From a virus: 64,000 nt of DNA. Under the pieces are notes generated by a model. It made no database searches and had not been told where the DNA came from. It worked only from the letters and a program-made list of their open reading frames with translations. The stretch's first letter is position 1; each line of letters opens with the position of its first letter. Positions 39,088-47,526 of this stretch are shown here, in pieces. The stretch covers positions 1 to 64,000 of the IMG/VR virus record IMGVR_UViG_3300028394_002328. One strand, 5' to 3'. A program made the position numbers and the translations under genes.

Positions 39088-40365
39088 ATGCAAAACCCAC
39101 TAGTAATAGAAAATTTAGTTAAGTTTGGCAAACACTTTTGTGTATTACCTTGGGTGCATTTTCATTCATGGCCAGACGGTAAAGTAATGCCTTGCTGTGT
39201 TGCTGACAGTGATATGCCAGTTGCAAACATTAATAATGGCGAATCTATTATTCAGATGATGAATAGTGATGACTATAAAAAAATGCGTGAAGCAATGTTA
39301 GTTGATGAACCTGTTGAAGCATGTAGAAGATGCTATGATTTAGAATTATTAGGCACGTGGACTATGCGTAAAAGTCATAATAAGCGCAGAGGTCTTGAAT
39401 ATGTTGACATGATTGCAAAGACTACCGATAATGATGGAACTATTTCTGAATTTCAAATGAAGTATATGGATTTGCGTTTCAGTAATATGTGCAACATGAA
39501 ATGTCGCAGTTGCGGTCCAGGGTGTAGTAGTCTTTGGGCACAAGAATATATTGAAGAAAAAGGCTCGGTTGAATATGAAAAGCATTTTAAAACTAAAAAG
39601 ATAGTAGTCAATACCGCAGAAGAAATGAGTTTTATGAATAAATTAAAACCATATCTCGCGGATGTATTAGAAGTTTATTTCGCAGGTGGAGAAATTATTA
39701 TTACTCCTGAACACTATGAGTGTTTAGATTATTGGGTTGAGAATGGGTTGACTGATCAGGTTGAATTAACTTACACAACCAATTTTAGTGCTATGAAATA
39801 TAAAGATAAAGACTTACTTGGTTATTGGAAGAAGTTCCCGCAATTAAAAATTTGGGCTAGCCTAGATGCTCACGGAGACGTAGCGGAAGTTATACGCAAG
39901 GGCACAGATTGGGAAAGAATTGTAAAAAACATTAGAACATTAAAAGAACAAGTACCTCATGCACAATTTCAAATCACACCAACCCTTAGTATTTGGAATA
40001 TATTTGATTTTCCTGATTTTTTTGATTATCTGATTAAAGAAAATCTAATAGATGATAAGACAACTAGCCCTAGATTTAATCTAGCAACTAACCCATGGTA
40101 CGCAAACATTATGATATTGCCTGTGTCTGTTAAACACAGATTGATAGAACTGTACCGTGTGTATGCAGATAGATATGAAAATGTGAACATTGAACTACAC
40201 AATGGCTTTAAAATGATAATTTATAATCTAAGTGTAGGTGAAGAAAACAAGGGTGGCATTTTAGAGTTTAAAAAGTTCAATGATGAATTAGATCAATTTA
40301 GAAATGAAAAGATAGAAGATATTATTCCTGAACTCAAAGAGATTTATCAGTGGGCCGAAAGTTAA
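39088..40365 (+). CDS. Twitch-type radical SAM protein (5 of 6)
   Basis: The 425-residue product has the twitch pattern FCVLPWVHFHSWPDGKVMPC then CRRCYD, and the cluster motif CNMKCRSC at residues 135-142. Its GGE motif is AGGEIIITPEHY, less like the (P/T) type of genes 2-4, and its barrel segment reads SLDAHGDVAEVIRKGTDW rather than the H(Y/I)GERAE form. It therefore seems a more distant paralogue, perhaps acting on another position or substrate. GGAG at 39079-39082 precedes the ATG. The gene ends 16 bp inside the next one. Function beyond radical SAM chemistry is unknown. Confidence 0.85.
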   Translation: MQNPLVIENLVKFGKHFCVLPWVHFHSWPDGKVMPCCVADSDMPVANINNGESIIQMMNSDDYKKMREAMLVDEPVEACRRCYDLELLGTWTMRKSHNKRRGLEYVDMIAKTTDNDGTISEFQMKYMDLRFSNMCNMKCRSCGPGCSSLWAQEYIEEKGSVEYEKHFKTKKIVVNTAEEMSFMNKLKPYLADVLEVYFAGGEIIITPEHYECLDYWVENGLTDQVELTYTTNFSAMKYKDKDLLGYWKKFPQLKIWASLDAHGDVAEVIRKGTDWERIVKNIRTLKEQVPHAQFQITPTLSIWNIFDFPDFFDYLIKENLIDDKTTSPRFNLATNPWYANIMILPVSVKHRLIELYRVYADRYENVNIELHNGFKMIIYNLSVGEENKGGILEFKKFNDELDQFRNEKIEDIIPELKEIYQWAES

Positions 40366-41327
40366 TCGCTATAGAGGCTCCCCAGCCTTACTTGGCCGTT
40401 ACTTGGCAAGTTAATAACTATTGTAACTTTAGGTGTAGTTATTGTAACCCGGGCAATTGGGGAGGCACTGACATCAATGATGGCAATCTAGACTTATACA
40501 TCAACAATCTAGATATTATCATTAATCGTTATAGAGAGATAGGTTATAAGAATTTTAAATTTTTCTTTAGTGGTGGTGAGCCCACTGCTTGGCGTAACTT
40601 TATTCCAATATGTGAATGGTTGTACAAAGAACTACCCCATGCTACATTAGCAGTCAATACTAATTTAAGTCGCCCGTTAAAATGGTGGGAGAAAAATCAT
40701 TATTTATTTGATGATGTAGTTGCTAGTTTTCATGTAGAGTTTGCTGATAAAAAACGGTATGAAGAAAATAGTATATTCTTATGCGATAAGGTAAACTATT
40801 TGGCTACTAAGATGTTACTACATGAGGAAAGATTTTGGGAAGTAGTAGAGTTTGGTAAGCATTTGAAAACTGTAATGCCAAACTACTTCTTAGAATGGAC
40901 TCCGCTATTTGATGAAATGACAGTCAATGCTGGCCCTTGGGAATACAAAGATCCTGCAAAAACTCAGTTCATTAATGATTGTACATCAGAGCATCAACAA
41001 ATCAAGCCAAAGCCTGATAAAAGATCAAACTACAATGTTAGTTATAATAGATATGATGATAATCATACAGAAGTGTGTAACAGTAATGAGGTAATTGTTG
41101 CAGGTAATAATTACTTCAGTAGTTGGCGCTGCAATGTAGGTGATGCTATCTTTATCAATCCAGTGGGCGAGATTAGTTTAGCAAGTTGTGGTATGGGTGG
41201 CAATGCGGGTCATATATTAAAGGATATTTCTCGTGTTGGACCTAAACAAATCATTTGCAAAAAAGAACATTGCCACTGTGGCACAGATATTATAATCCCT
41301 AAATTTATAAACAATGGCAATCCTTAA
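40350..41327 (+). CDS. Short radical SAM protein without twitch domain (6 of 6)
   Basis: The 325-residue product starts at a GTG inside the previous gene and lacks the N-terminal twitch region. The cluster motif CNFRCSYC lies at residues 25-32, and FFFSGGEPTAWRNF gives the GGE motif. The C-terminal third has scattered Cys and His residues (SWRCNVGDAIFINPVGEISL, then CGMGG, CKKEHCHCG), which may bind an auxiliary cluster or metal, like a C-terminal SPASM-type region. This differs in architecture from the other five and could be their partner or act on a separate step. It overlaps the following glycosyltransferase gene by 14 bp. Substrate unknown. Confidence 0.82.
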   Translation: MGRKLIAIEAPQPYLAVTWQVNNYCNFRCSYCNPGNWGGTDINDGNLDLYINNLDIIINRYREIGYKNFKFFFSGGEPTAWRNFIPICEWLYKELPHATLAVNTNLSRPLKWWEKNHYLFDDVVASFHVEFADKKRYEENSIFLCDKVNYLATKMLLHEERFWEVVEFGKHLKTVMPNYFLEWTPLFDEMTVNAGPWEYKDPAKTQFINDCTSEHQQIKPKPDKRSNYNVSYNRYDDNHTEVCNSNEVIVAGNNYFSSWRCNVGDAIFINPVGEISLASCGMGGNAGHILKDISRVGPKQIICKKEHCHCGTDIIIPKFINNGNP

Positions 41328-42543
41328 TAGAGACTCTTATCCTAAGATTAATACTAGTTTTGAAAAAGTAGGTACACCGCATTGGACAGCACCTGTTAAC
41401 AAGACTGTTACAGAAGGAAATGTAACTTTTCAAGTATATTACTTTGATGAAAATAAAGATTATTGGTTCATTGACATATATAACGGAAATGCATTTGAAT
41501 GTTACCCTATAGAAACTATTCTTCCTGAAGAAATATTAAGAAAAGTTTACAATAAGGAAGTAATATTATTAATTTCAAATACTCATGAAACTTATCACAG
41601 TTGTATTACTGGAATATATAGAGATTTGGTAGTTAGGGCTAATATCCCTATAGAGCAGATAATATTTCTAACCGAGTCTGCTGATATAATAGAAGAAGTA
41701 GACATTGTAAGACAAAAATATAATTTAGAACGAATCAATGTTGAATGGATAAGAACATTTGAGTTCAACGCAAAAAGTCAATTTTTACATATGTTTACTA
41801 ATCCACCGTTGACGCTAGAAAATAAACAGTATGATAAAAAGTTTTTAAGTTTTAATCGGCATATGATGACTCATGGTAGATTGCACCGCGGAGGACTTAT
41901 AGCATTGCTATGCTCAATGAATTTATTAGACAAGGGGTTTGTCAGCGCAGGGATGTTTTATGAATACCCAACTTGGAATGACATTTTAACCGAGTTAAAA
42001 AGTTACCATCGTGACAATGAAGAGTTCATTCAATTATTAACGACTAATGAACAACGAATTTTAAATATCGGTGATCTCTCTGTAGATGTAGATAGCACAA
42101 TGTTAAAAGAACGAGACAATGCTTATCTCTTACCTTCTATTTCTAAATTTTATGCGGATTCTTACTTTAGTGTAGTAACCGAAACAAACTGTTTTGCTAA
42201 AGGAATAATGCAGGGTGATATAACTCCACCTGGCAGACTCCTAAGTGAAAAAACTTTTAAAACTATTGCGGTTAAGCATCCATTTATTATAGTAGCCAAA
42301 GCCAAAACACTTGAATTGCTTAGAGAGATAGGATATAGAACATTTAGTCCATGGATAGACGAAAGTTATGACAATGAATTAAATGAATCAACTAGAATGT
42401 TGATGATAGTTAAAGAAATAAAAAGATTATGTGAACTATCTCCTAATCAATTAACTGATTTTTTAAACAATGTTAGAGAGATTTGCGAGCACAACCATCA
42501 AATATTATTGAGTAAAAATAAATGGACAACACAGCTAAATTAA
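41314..42543 (+). CDS. GT-B-like transferase, 'SEKTFK/IDESYD' family (copy 1 of 4)
   Basis: The 409-residue product carries a C-terminal region with DSYFSVVTETNC, LLSEKTFKTIAVKHPFII and FSPWIDESYDN. The Ser-Glu-Lys-(T/V)-F pattern followed by HPFI resembles the donor-binding C-terminal half of GT-B enzymes such as GT10 fucosyltransferases (ENS...TEK). The middle has FLSFNRHMMTHGRLHRGGLI, a basic segment fitting a nucleotide-sugar phosphate site. The same domain occurs at 46382, in the 48351 gene and in the 54479 gene. It overlaps its neighbours by 14 and 22 bp. A glycosyltransferase role is inferred; donor and acceptor are unknown. Confidence 0.6.
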   Translation: MAILNRDSYPKINTSFEKVGTPHWTAPVNKTVTEGNVTFQVYYFDENKDYWFIDIYNGNAFECYPIETILPEEILRKVYNKEVILLISNTHETYHSCITGIYRDLVVRANIPIEQIIFLTESADIIEEVDIVRQKYNLERINVEWIRTFEFNAKSQFLHMFTNPPLTLENKQYDKKFLSFNRHMMTHGRLHRGGLIALLCSMNLLDKGFVSAGMFYEYPTWNDILTELKSYHRDNEEFIQLLTTNEQRILNIGDLSVDVDSTMLKERDNAYLLPSISKFYADSYFSVVTETNCFAKGIMQGDITPPGRLLSEKTFKTIAVKHPFIIVAKAKTLELLREIGYRTFSPWIDESYDNELNESTRMLMIVKEIKRLCELSPNQLTDFLNNVREICEHNHQILLSKNKWTTQLN

Positions 42544-43172
42544 AATATGATATAATATATTTTGTAGGTGACAGTGTAACATTTGCGGTGAATCAAGGGG
42601 ATGACCTATATAGAACAGTCAATGAACAAAATAGATTTAGTACATTAATTGGTAATTATTATAATTTACCTGTTATTAATAATGCTCTTCCCGGCTGTTC
42701 AAATGAGTATATATTAAGAACCGTATATACTGATATAAGGGAGTTTCGACGTAATGGGATTAACCCATTAGTATTTTGCAGTTATACCGACATAAATAGG
42801 AAAGAATTTTTCTGTGAAGGAGTCAAAAAGCAGGTTTCAACTATTGATGATGGTAACCGAGTTTTTGATTCAGAATTTGTTAAAGAATATTTTACAAAGC
42901 ATTTCAATTGGGCGTTTGCACATCATGTGTCATGTATTCAAGTAGACGCTTGCAAAACATTATTTAAATACCTAAAAATTGATTTTATTGATGTATTTTC
43001 TAATGTAATTCTTGATTATGATTTTGTTACTTCTCGTGAGTGCTTAGGTAGTATTAATAAATTTGTTGGTCCAACTAACATGTTTAATGGTTGTGGTCAT
43101 TTAACTGTTAATGGTAACAAAGTAGTTGCTGATTGGGCTATTGCTAAATTCAATGAACTATATTTTAAATGA
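42522..43172 (+). CDS. SGNH hydrolase-like protein (1 of 3)
   Basis: The 216-residue product starts with the GDS block (YFVGDSVTFAVN, Ser as likely nucleophile), has LPGCSNEYILR with the Gly and Asn of blocks two and three, and GCGHLTVNGN near the C-terminus with the catalytic His. This is the layout of SGNH-fold esterases and O-acetyl-handling enzymes. No signal peptide is visible, so it is presumably cytoplasmic. It overlaps the preceding transferase by 22 bp and the next SGNH gene by 4 bp. An acyl-sugar esterase or transferase role is plausible; the usual Asp before the catalytic His is not obvious. Confidence 0.6.
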   Translation: MDNTAKLKYDIIYFVGDSVTFAVNQGDDLYRTVNEQNRFSTLIGNYYNLPVINNALPGCSNEYILRTVYTDIREFRRNGINPLVFCSYTDINRKEFFCEGVKKQVSTIDDGNRVFDSEFVKEYFTKHFNWAFAHHVSCIQVDACKTLFKYLKIDFIDVFSNVILDYDFVTSRECLGSINKFVGPTNMFNGCGHLTVNGNKVVADWAIAKFNELYFK

Positions 43173-43891
43173 AAACACTTTATGTATGTGGTGATAGTTT
43201 TTTAACACCCAGTGCATTATATCCCAACACGCATTTTACAGAAATTATTTCAAAAAAATTAGGGTATGATTTAAAAGTATTGGCTCATGGGGGAATGAGT
43301 AATAACGGAATATGTCTTCAAATTGAAGCAGCAATTGCTAATAATGCATCATTTGTAATAGCATCTCCTACCTATTACGATAGAACTGAAATTCCAATAA
43401 TAGACAAATTAACAAATTATAATGCTACCGATTTATTTTATTATGGTAATACTTACAGTAATTATGATAATAAAGTTGATCATTCTCTATTTTCTGACTC
43501 AATTAATTCACTATTATCTGCCGATAATAAGGAAAGGTTTAAAAAAATACCAAATATGATAGAAAAAGTTAACACATTGAAAGATTATCTAGTTAATTTA
43601 TATAATATAAATTGGAAGCAGCAACAAGATATATGGGCTTTATATGCAACATTTCATAAATTGCATATGTCTAATATACCCTATATCATGGTATTAGACA
43701 GAATGAATATCGCATCAGAATTTAATTGGTTAACTGAAAAAAATAATACTTTACCATATGGTGATATTGCACACTTAGTTAACGATGGTACTATTAAAGT
43801 AGATCCTGGGTATCATACATTTCCCGAGGATCAACTTTATATAGCAGATAAAATTTTAGAACATATTGAAAAATTTAATATATTAAATTAA
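43169..43891 (+). CDS. SGNH hydrolase-like protein (2 of 3)
   Basis: The 240-residue product begins LYVCGDSFLTPS (GDS block) and continues with LAHGGMSNNGICLQIE, matching the second block's Gly and the Asn often seen in SGNH proteins. Near the end, DPGYHTFPEDQLYIADKILE supplies a candidate catalytic His (YHTFP). The middle is Tyr/Asn-rich. It overlaps the previous SGNH gene by 4 bp and ends convergently with the minus-strand gene at 43888, sharing 4 bp. Possible substrates are O-acyl sugars or other esters, but the sequence does not say. The two adjacent SGNH genes are clearly distinct, so not a simple recent duplication. Confidence 0.6.
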   Translation: MKTLYVCGDSFLTPSALYPNTHFTEIISKKLGYDLKVLAHGGMSNNGICLQIEAAIANNASFVIASPTYYDRTEIPIIDKLTNYNATDLFYYGNTYSNYDNKVDHSLFSDSINSLLSADNKERFKKIPNMIEKVNTLKDYLVNLYNINWKQQQDIWALYATFHKLHMSNIPYIMVLDRMNIASEFNWLTEKNNTLPYGDIAHLVNDGTIKVDPGYHTFPEDQLYIADKILEHIEKFNILN

Positions 43892-44238
43892 CCATACTTC
43901 TTCATTTCTCTTACTGGGTCATTTAGTTTTTCTGCCATACTATTTTTTAAATCGTACCGTTTATGCATTACATCTCTGACATGCAATGCTCTACGACCCA
44001 CTTCTGCTAAATCGTATAAATGTTCAATACGGAATTTTTTAAAATCATCTTCTAAATCCCACACTTCCGCGTGTACTTCATATAATTGATCAAGTTCGTC
44101 CTTTATTAGTTCAAAATCAATGTCATGTAATTGTTCAGTGTAGAAGTCTAGTTCTTCTTTATTATTGCCTAATTTTGCAAATTTTAATTTGGCAATGCAA
44201 TAACGGTCTACTAATTCAATAACGGGAAATTTATACAT
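43888..44238 (-). CDS. DUF6165-like protein of surface-sugar clusters
   Basis: The 116-residue product is almost wholly helical and charged, with VIELVDRYCIAKLKFAKL, DQLYEVHAEVWDLEDDFKKF and DVMHKRYDLKNSMAEKLND. This order resembles DUF6165-type proteins, which often lie in polysaccharide or glycan clusters; their biochemistry is unknown to me. It is the last of three minus-strand genes and overlaps the start of the upstream methyltransferase's end by 8 bp. A small accessory or regulatory factor for sugar assembly is a reasonable guess. The family assignment rests on pattern memory and is moderate. Confidence 0.5.
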   Translation of the reverse strand: MYKFPVIELVDRYCIAKLKFAKLGNNKEELDFYTEQLHDIDFELIKDELDQLYEVHAEVWDLEDDFKKFRIEHLYDLAEVGRRALHVRDVMHKRYDLKNSMAEKLNDPVREMKKYG

Positions 44239-45439
44239 TTATTATTTCTACCTTTGGAAAATATTTTAAGAAAATGTCTTGCTCAATATTACGCACTGTT
44301 TTAATTCTTTTACTAATCTCTGTAAAAAAGTTCCAAGCCAATGGCATAAACACAAGCCGATCATTTGAACTAAACTCTTTGATAGCATCAGGTCCTTTTA
44401 TAAGAATATTTGTTCCTGGCGTATACAAATTATGCTTTAATGGGTTGTCATCTATAATCAAATCTAACTTCATATCTAAGAAATTCAATAGTGTATTACC
44501 TTTTGCGGCTGCACCGTAGCCAATTATTTTATAGCCGTTAAACTTATAGGACTCTATAGTACGCTTTAACTCGTCCATATTACTTTTGACATTTTTTTCC
44601 CATATAGTATACGTTTTTATGTTTAGTAAGGCTTTCTCTGTTTTGATTTTGTCATCGATGGTCGATGAATCATCCTTAGTACTTAATATGAATAAGTAAC
44701 TGTTACCGTGTACAGGAGTTTTGATAGCGTCAATCAAGTATAGCCCTGCTCTTTTGGCTAACTCATACAGACTGTTGATATTAAAGAAATTAATATGCTC
44801 ATGGTATATAGTATCAAACTCATTATTCAGAACCATATCTGCTTGACTAGTCTGAATGAATAATAGTGTATGGTTACTCATCAACTTTTTACAAGTTTGT
44901 AAGAATTCTAGTGGGTTAGGATTATGTGCAAAAACATTTTGGGCAGTTATAGCATCAAATTCATATTTAATTTTATCTACCACATCAGGACCAAAAAAGT
45001 CACATATGACATTATGTTTTGCTGAACTAGTAGGATAGATATTTTCTGCTGGATCTACGCCAAACGTGTTAAACCCTCTAGACTTGAAAGAATCTAATTG
45101 AGTTCCGTCATTGCATCCAATATCTAATACATTGGATGTTTGTTTGTTTAGTTTTTCAATGACATAATTAGCAAACCATTCGCTATAATCTTTTAGGGTT
45201 TTGCTAGTACCGCTTACATACAAGTAGTTTTTATAGATTGTTTTTGGATCAACCGTATGAGTTAATTGAAGATGATAGCAGATTCTGCATAAATTTACTG
45301 CTAGAGGATACCGATCTTCAATCCCATCTTTAAGATTGAGATAACTGTTAGCCAATGGTTGAATACCTAGGTCAAGCGCCAATGACAAATTTTTATTACC
45401 ACACGCTAAACACGCATGATTGTATTCTATTTTACTCAT
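44231..45439 (-). CDS. Sugar C-methyltransferase (NovU/TylC3 type)
   Basis: The 402-residue product shows the three-part layout of deoxysugar C-methyltransferases. An N-terminal zinc region has CLACGNKNLSLALDLGIQPL and CRICYHLQL (two Cys pairs). The SAM-binding core at about residues 95-190 has VLDIGCNDGTQLDSF. The C-terminal domain has GYGAAAKGNTLLNFL and IIDDNPLKHNLYTPG, typical of the family. Such enzymes usually add a methyl to C-3 of an NDP-keto-sugar. It is encoded behind the epimerase with an 8-bp overlap, and the pair plus the DUF6165-like gene form a compact minus-strand cassette. All motifs look intact. The exact sugar is unknown. Confidence 0.85.
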   Translation of the reverse strand: MSKIEYNHACLACGNKNLSLALDLGIQPLANSYLNLKDGIEDRYPLAVNLCRICYHLQLTHTVDPKTIYKNYLYVSGTSKTLKDYSEWFANYVIEKLNKQTSNVLDIGCNDGTQLDSFKSRGFNTFGVDPAENIYPTSSAKHNVICDFFGPDVVDKIKYEFDAITAQNVFAHNPNPLEFLQTCKKLMSNHTLLFIQTSQADMVLNNEFDTIYHEHINFFNINSLYELAKRAGLYLIDAIKTPVHGNSYLFILSTKDDSSTIDDKIKTEKALLNIKTYTIWEKNVKSNMDELKRTIESYKFNGYKIIGYGAAAKGNTLLNFLDMKLDLIIDDNPLKHNLYTPGTNILIKGPDAIKEFSSNDRLVFMPLAWNFFTEISKRIKTVRNIEQDIFLKYFPKVEIINV

Positions 45440-46337
45440 ATGGTATGAACTGGTTTCTATTGCTAAAGGTTGTCTGATCTATCTTAGATACAATATCATT
45501 GACAATTGAGTCAATAGTCTCTTTAAACTGAAAGTTATAAGTATGCTTAAATTTTTGAGTGTTCATAATAAAATCATAAACGCCTGTTACGCTAGGTTGT
45601 ATTTTTATATTTGAAGTAGTTAAACTACTAACCATTAGGCTAATGTTATCAACAGTGTCATAGAAGCTAGCCAAGTTGTATATTCCAACTTTTGGATTCT
45701 GTAGTACACTATTAACTGCAAGACCAATATCAGCGATACCCAATATTGGTCTTGTTATTTCTTTATTATTAATAAAAATGGTACCCAACTCAATTGATTT
45801 TTTAGTCATTGAATTAATCATTAGGTCTTCCCGCATGTTTGGACTCCATCCATTCACTGTTCCAAATCTAAATCCAATTATATTATACCCATCTTGAATA
45901 AACTTTAGTGCATGTGTATCAAGCGTGTATTTGGTTAGATCATAGTTGTTTATGGGTTTAAATAGCAAATTACTATCTTCGCTCGTTTCTTTGGCAGAGT
46001 TACCGTACACACTTCCGCTGCTTGCATAAATCAATGTTTGTTTTTTGTCAATCATTGATACCAAATTGACAAAGTTATTAACATTGTTGTTAAAACTTGA
46101 AGTAATATCGCCGTTACACATATTCACTGAACTATGACCGGCAAGTAGAATTATGGCATCAAACTTACCTAGGAATTCTTTGGAAAGAGTATTGTAATCC
46201 TGTGTAATACTAGTACCTAGATTTCTTTCAAACCAACAAAGGTCAACACTCTGCATTTGGTATTGATATTGAAGGTCATGTATTAGTCTAGATCCTATAT
46301 ATCCATTGCCTCCCAAAATTAAGACTGTTTTAGCCAT
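45432..46337 (-). CDS. NAD-dependent sugar epimerase/dehydratase
   Basis: The 301-residue extended short-chain dehydrogenase has LILGGNGYIGSRLI at the N-terminus (GxxGxxG dinucleotide site), LLAGHSSVNMC, SSGSVYGNSAKETSED with the catalytic Ser/Thr region, and NNYDLTKYTLD containing the Tyr-x3-Lys pair. Such enzymes epimerise, dehydrate or reduce NDP-sugars in the cytoplasm. Length is near the family norm. It is the first gene of the minus-strand cassette, behind a TATAAATA octamer at 46345-46352, and likely supplies the keto-sugar for the following C-methyltransferase. It cannot be told from sequence whether it is an epimerase or a reductase. Confidence 0.82.
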   Translation of the reverse strand: MAKTVLILGGNGYIGSRLIHDLQYQYQMQSVDLCWFERNLGTSITQDYNTLSKEFLGKFDAIILLAGHSSVNMCNGDITSSFNNNVNNFVNLVSMIDKKQTLIYASSGSVYGNSAKETSEDSNLLFKPINNYDLTKYTLDTHALKFIQDGYNIIGFRFGTVNGWSPNMREDLMINSMTKKSIELGTIFINNKEITRPILGIADIGLAVNSVLQNPKVGIYNLASFYDTVDNISLMVSSLTTSNIKIQPSVTGVYDFIMNTQKFKHTYNFQFKETIDSIVNDIVSKIDQTTFSNRNQFIPYE

Positions 46338-46344
46338 TGTGATT

Positions 46345-46352
46345 TATTTATA
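46345..46352 (-). promoter_or_regulatory. TATAAATA late promoter, minus strand
   Basis: On the minus strand the octamer is an exact TATAAATA. It ends 7 nt before the epimerase ATG. A plus-strand AATAAATA at 46369-46376 points the other way, so this 44-bp gap is a compact divergent late-promoter pair. Spacing would give near-leaderless messages on both sides. Confidence 0.6.
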
Positions 46353-46368
46353 TGGTAATATAGTCTAC

Positions 46369-46376
46369 AATAAATA
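46369..46376 (+). promoter_or_regulatory. AATAAATA late-promoter-like octamer, plus strand
   Basis: AATAAATA lies 5 nt before the ATG at 46382 and back-to-back with the minus-strand TATAAATA. It would restart plus-strand transcription after the minus cassette. No Shine-Dalgarno lies between it and the ATG. Confidence 0.5.
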
Positions 46377-46381
46377 ATGCA

Positions 46382-47524
46382 ATGATTGTGAATAATCTTA
46401 AATTCTATTATATAGATACTGTATCTGCCTCAGATAATGAAGTCCCTTCAATTAGGTACGCCAGTGCTTATCAATCGTTGCCGATATATTCTAACCATAA
46501 TTATTATTACATAGAATTTAAACGGTCTCTTTCTAGTTTATCTGAATGTTTGATTAAGGACAATGTATTACATCAGCTAGTACACGGTGACTTATACCTT
46601 GCGCTATGTAATAGTCATGAAGCCTTTCATTCTGTAGTTGATGAAGTATATGAACACGCTGTAATAGAATTAGCCATTCCTGAACATAAGATTATATTAA
46701 TAAGCGAATCAGCGGATATAGTCACTGAAGTTAACGATGTGGCATTACAATTGGGTAAACATCCTATTAAAACTCTTTGGGCTAGAATTTTTGAATGGGC
46801 AGGTAATAGATATATTAATTCCGTTTTAAACGGTAAAACTAATCCCAAATTAATAGACAAATCTTTTGGTAAAGCTTTTTTAAATTTTAATAGGAGATGG
46901 AGAACACACAGACCTGCTTTAGTAGCATTATTATTTGCTAATAATTTATTAGATAGGGGTTATGTAAGTTTGGCTCCGGTAGAGGGAACGAATTGGGAAC
47001 TGATTTGGTGGTCATTAGTATCGTATCATAATGAAGAGATATCTACATTGTTAACAATGTACAAAGACGATATATGCAACATACCTCCTTTATTTTTAGA
47101 CGCCGAAAATATGGAAGTCAACCGAGTTGAACATAGTGAGTCAGTAGCATATTTGTATAATGACAGTTATTTTAGCATAGTGACTGAAACAAATTATTAT
47201 GCCAATCAACCGGGACGATTCTTCAGTGAAAAAGTTTTTAAACCAGTTGTTATGGAACATCCATTTATAATAGTATCTAGGCCACATTCACTAGCAAAAT
47301 TTAAAGAATTGGGCTATAAATCATTTAGTCCATATATTGATGAATCATACGATGAAGTAGAAGATGACTCGGAAAGATTACTAGCGATAGTAAACGAAAT
47401 AAAAAGATTGTCTCTTTTATCCCCTACAGAATTGTCAGAATTTTTAATCAATGTAAAGCCTATATGCGATTATAATTTTAAAATTTTGTTAACTAAAAAA
47501 AATTTTATTACCCATTTAAATTAA
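46382..47524 (+). CDS. GT-B-like transferase, 'SEKVFK/IDESYD' family (copy 2 of 4)
   Basis: The 380-residue product is clearly paralogous to the gene at 41314: YNDSYFSIVTETNYY, FFSEKVFKPVVMEHPFII and FSPYIDESYDE in its C-terminal half, with FLNFNRRWRTHRPALVALLF in the middle. The Ser-Glu-Lys-Val-Phe pattern with the following HPFI suggests the donor-binding half of a GT-B enzyme. Both proteins share a central stretch (ILISESADIV here, IFLTESADII there) and end in a 'L.T.KN' type tail. It opens the plus-strand run after the minus cassette, behind an AATAAATA site. Glycosyl transfer is inferred; no donor can be named. Confidence 0.6.
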   Translation: MIVNNLKFYYIDTVSASDNEVPSIRYASAYQSLPIYSNHNYYYIEFKRSLSSLSECLIKDNVLHQLVHGDLYLALCNSHEAFHSVVDEVYEHAVIELAIPEHKIILISESADIVTEVNDVALQLGKHPIKTLWARIFEWAGNRYINSVLNGKTNPKLIDKSFGKAFLNFNRRWRTHRPALVALLFANNLLDRGYVSLAPVEGTNWELIWWSLVSYHNEEISTLLTMYKDDICNIPPLFLDAENMEVNRVEHSESVAYLYNDSYFSIVTETNYYANQPGRFFSEKVFKPVVMEHPFIIVSRPHSLAKFKELGYKSFSPYIDESYDEVEDDSERLLAIVNEIKRLSLLSPTELSEFLINVKPICDYNFKILLTKKNFITHLN

Positions 47525-47526
47525 CT

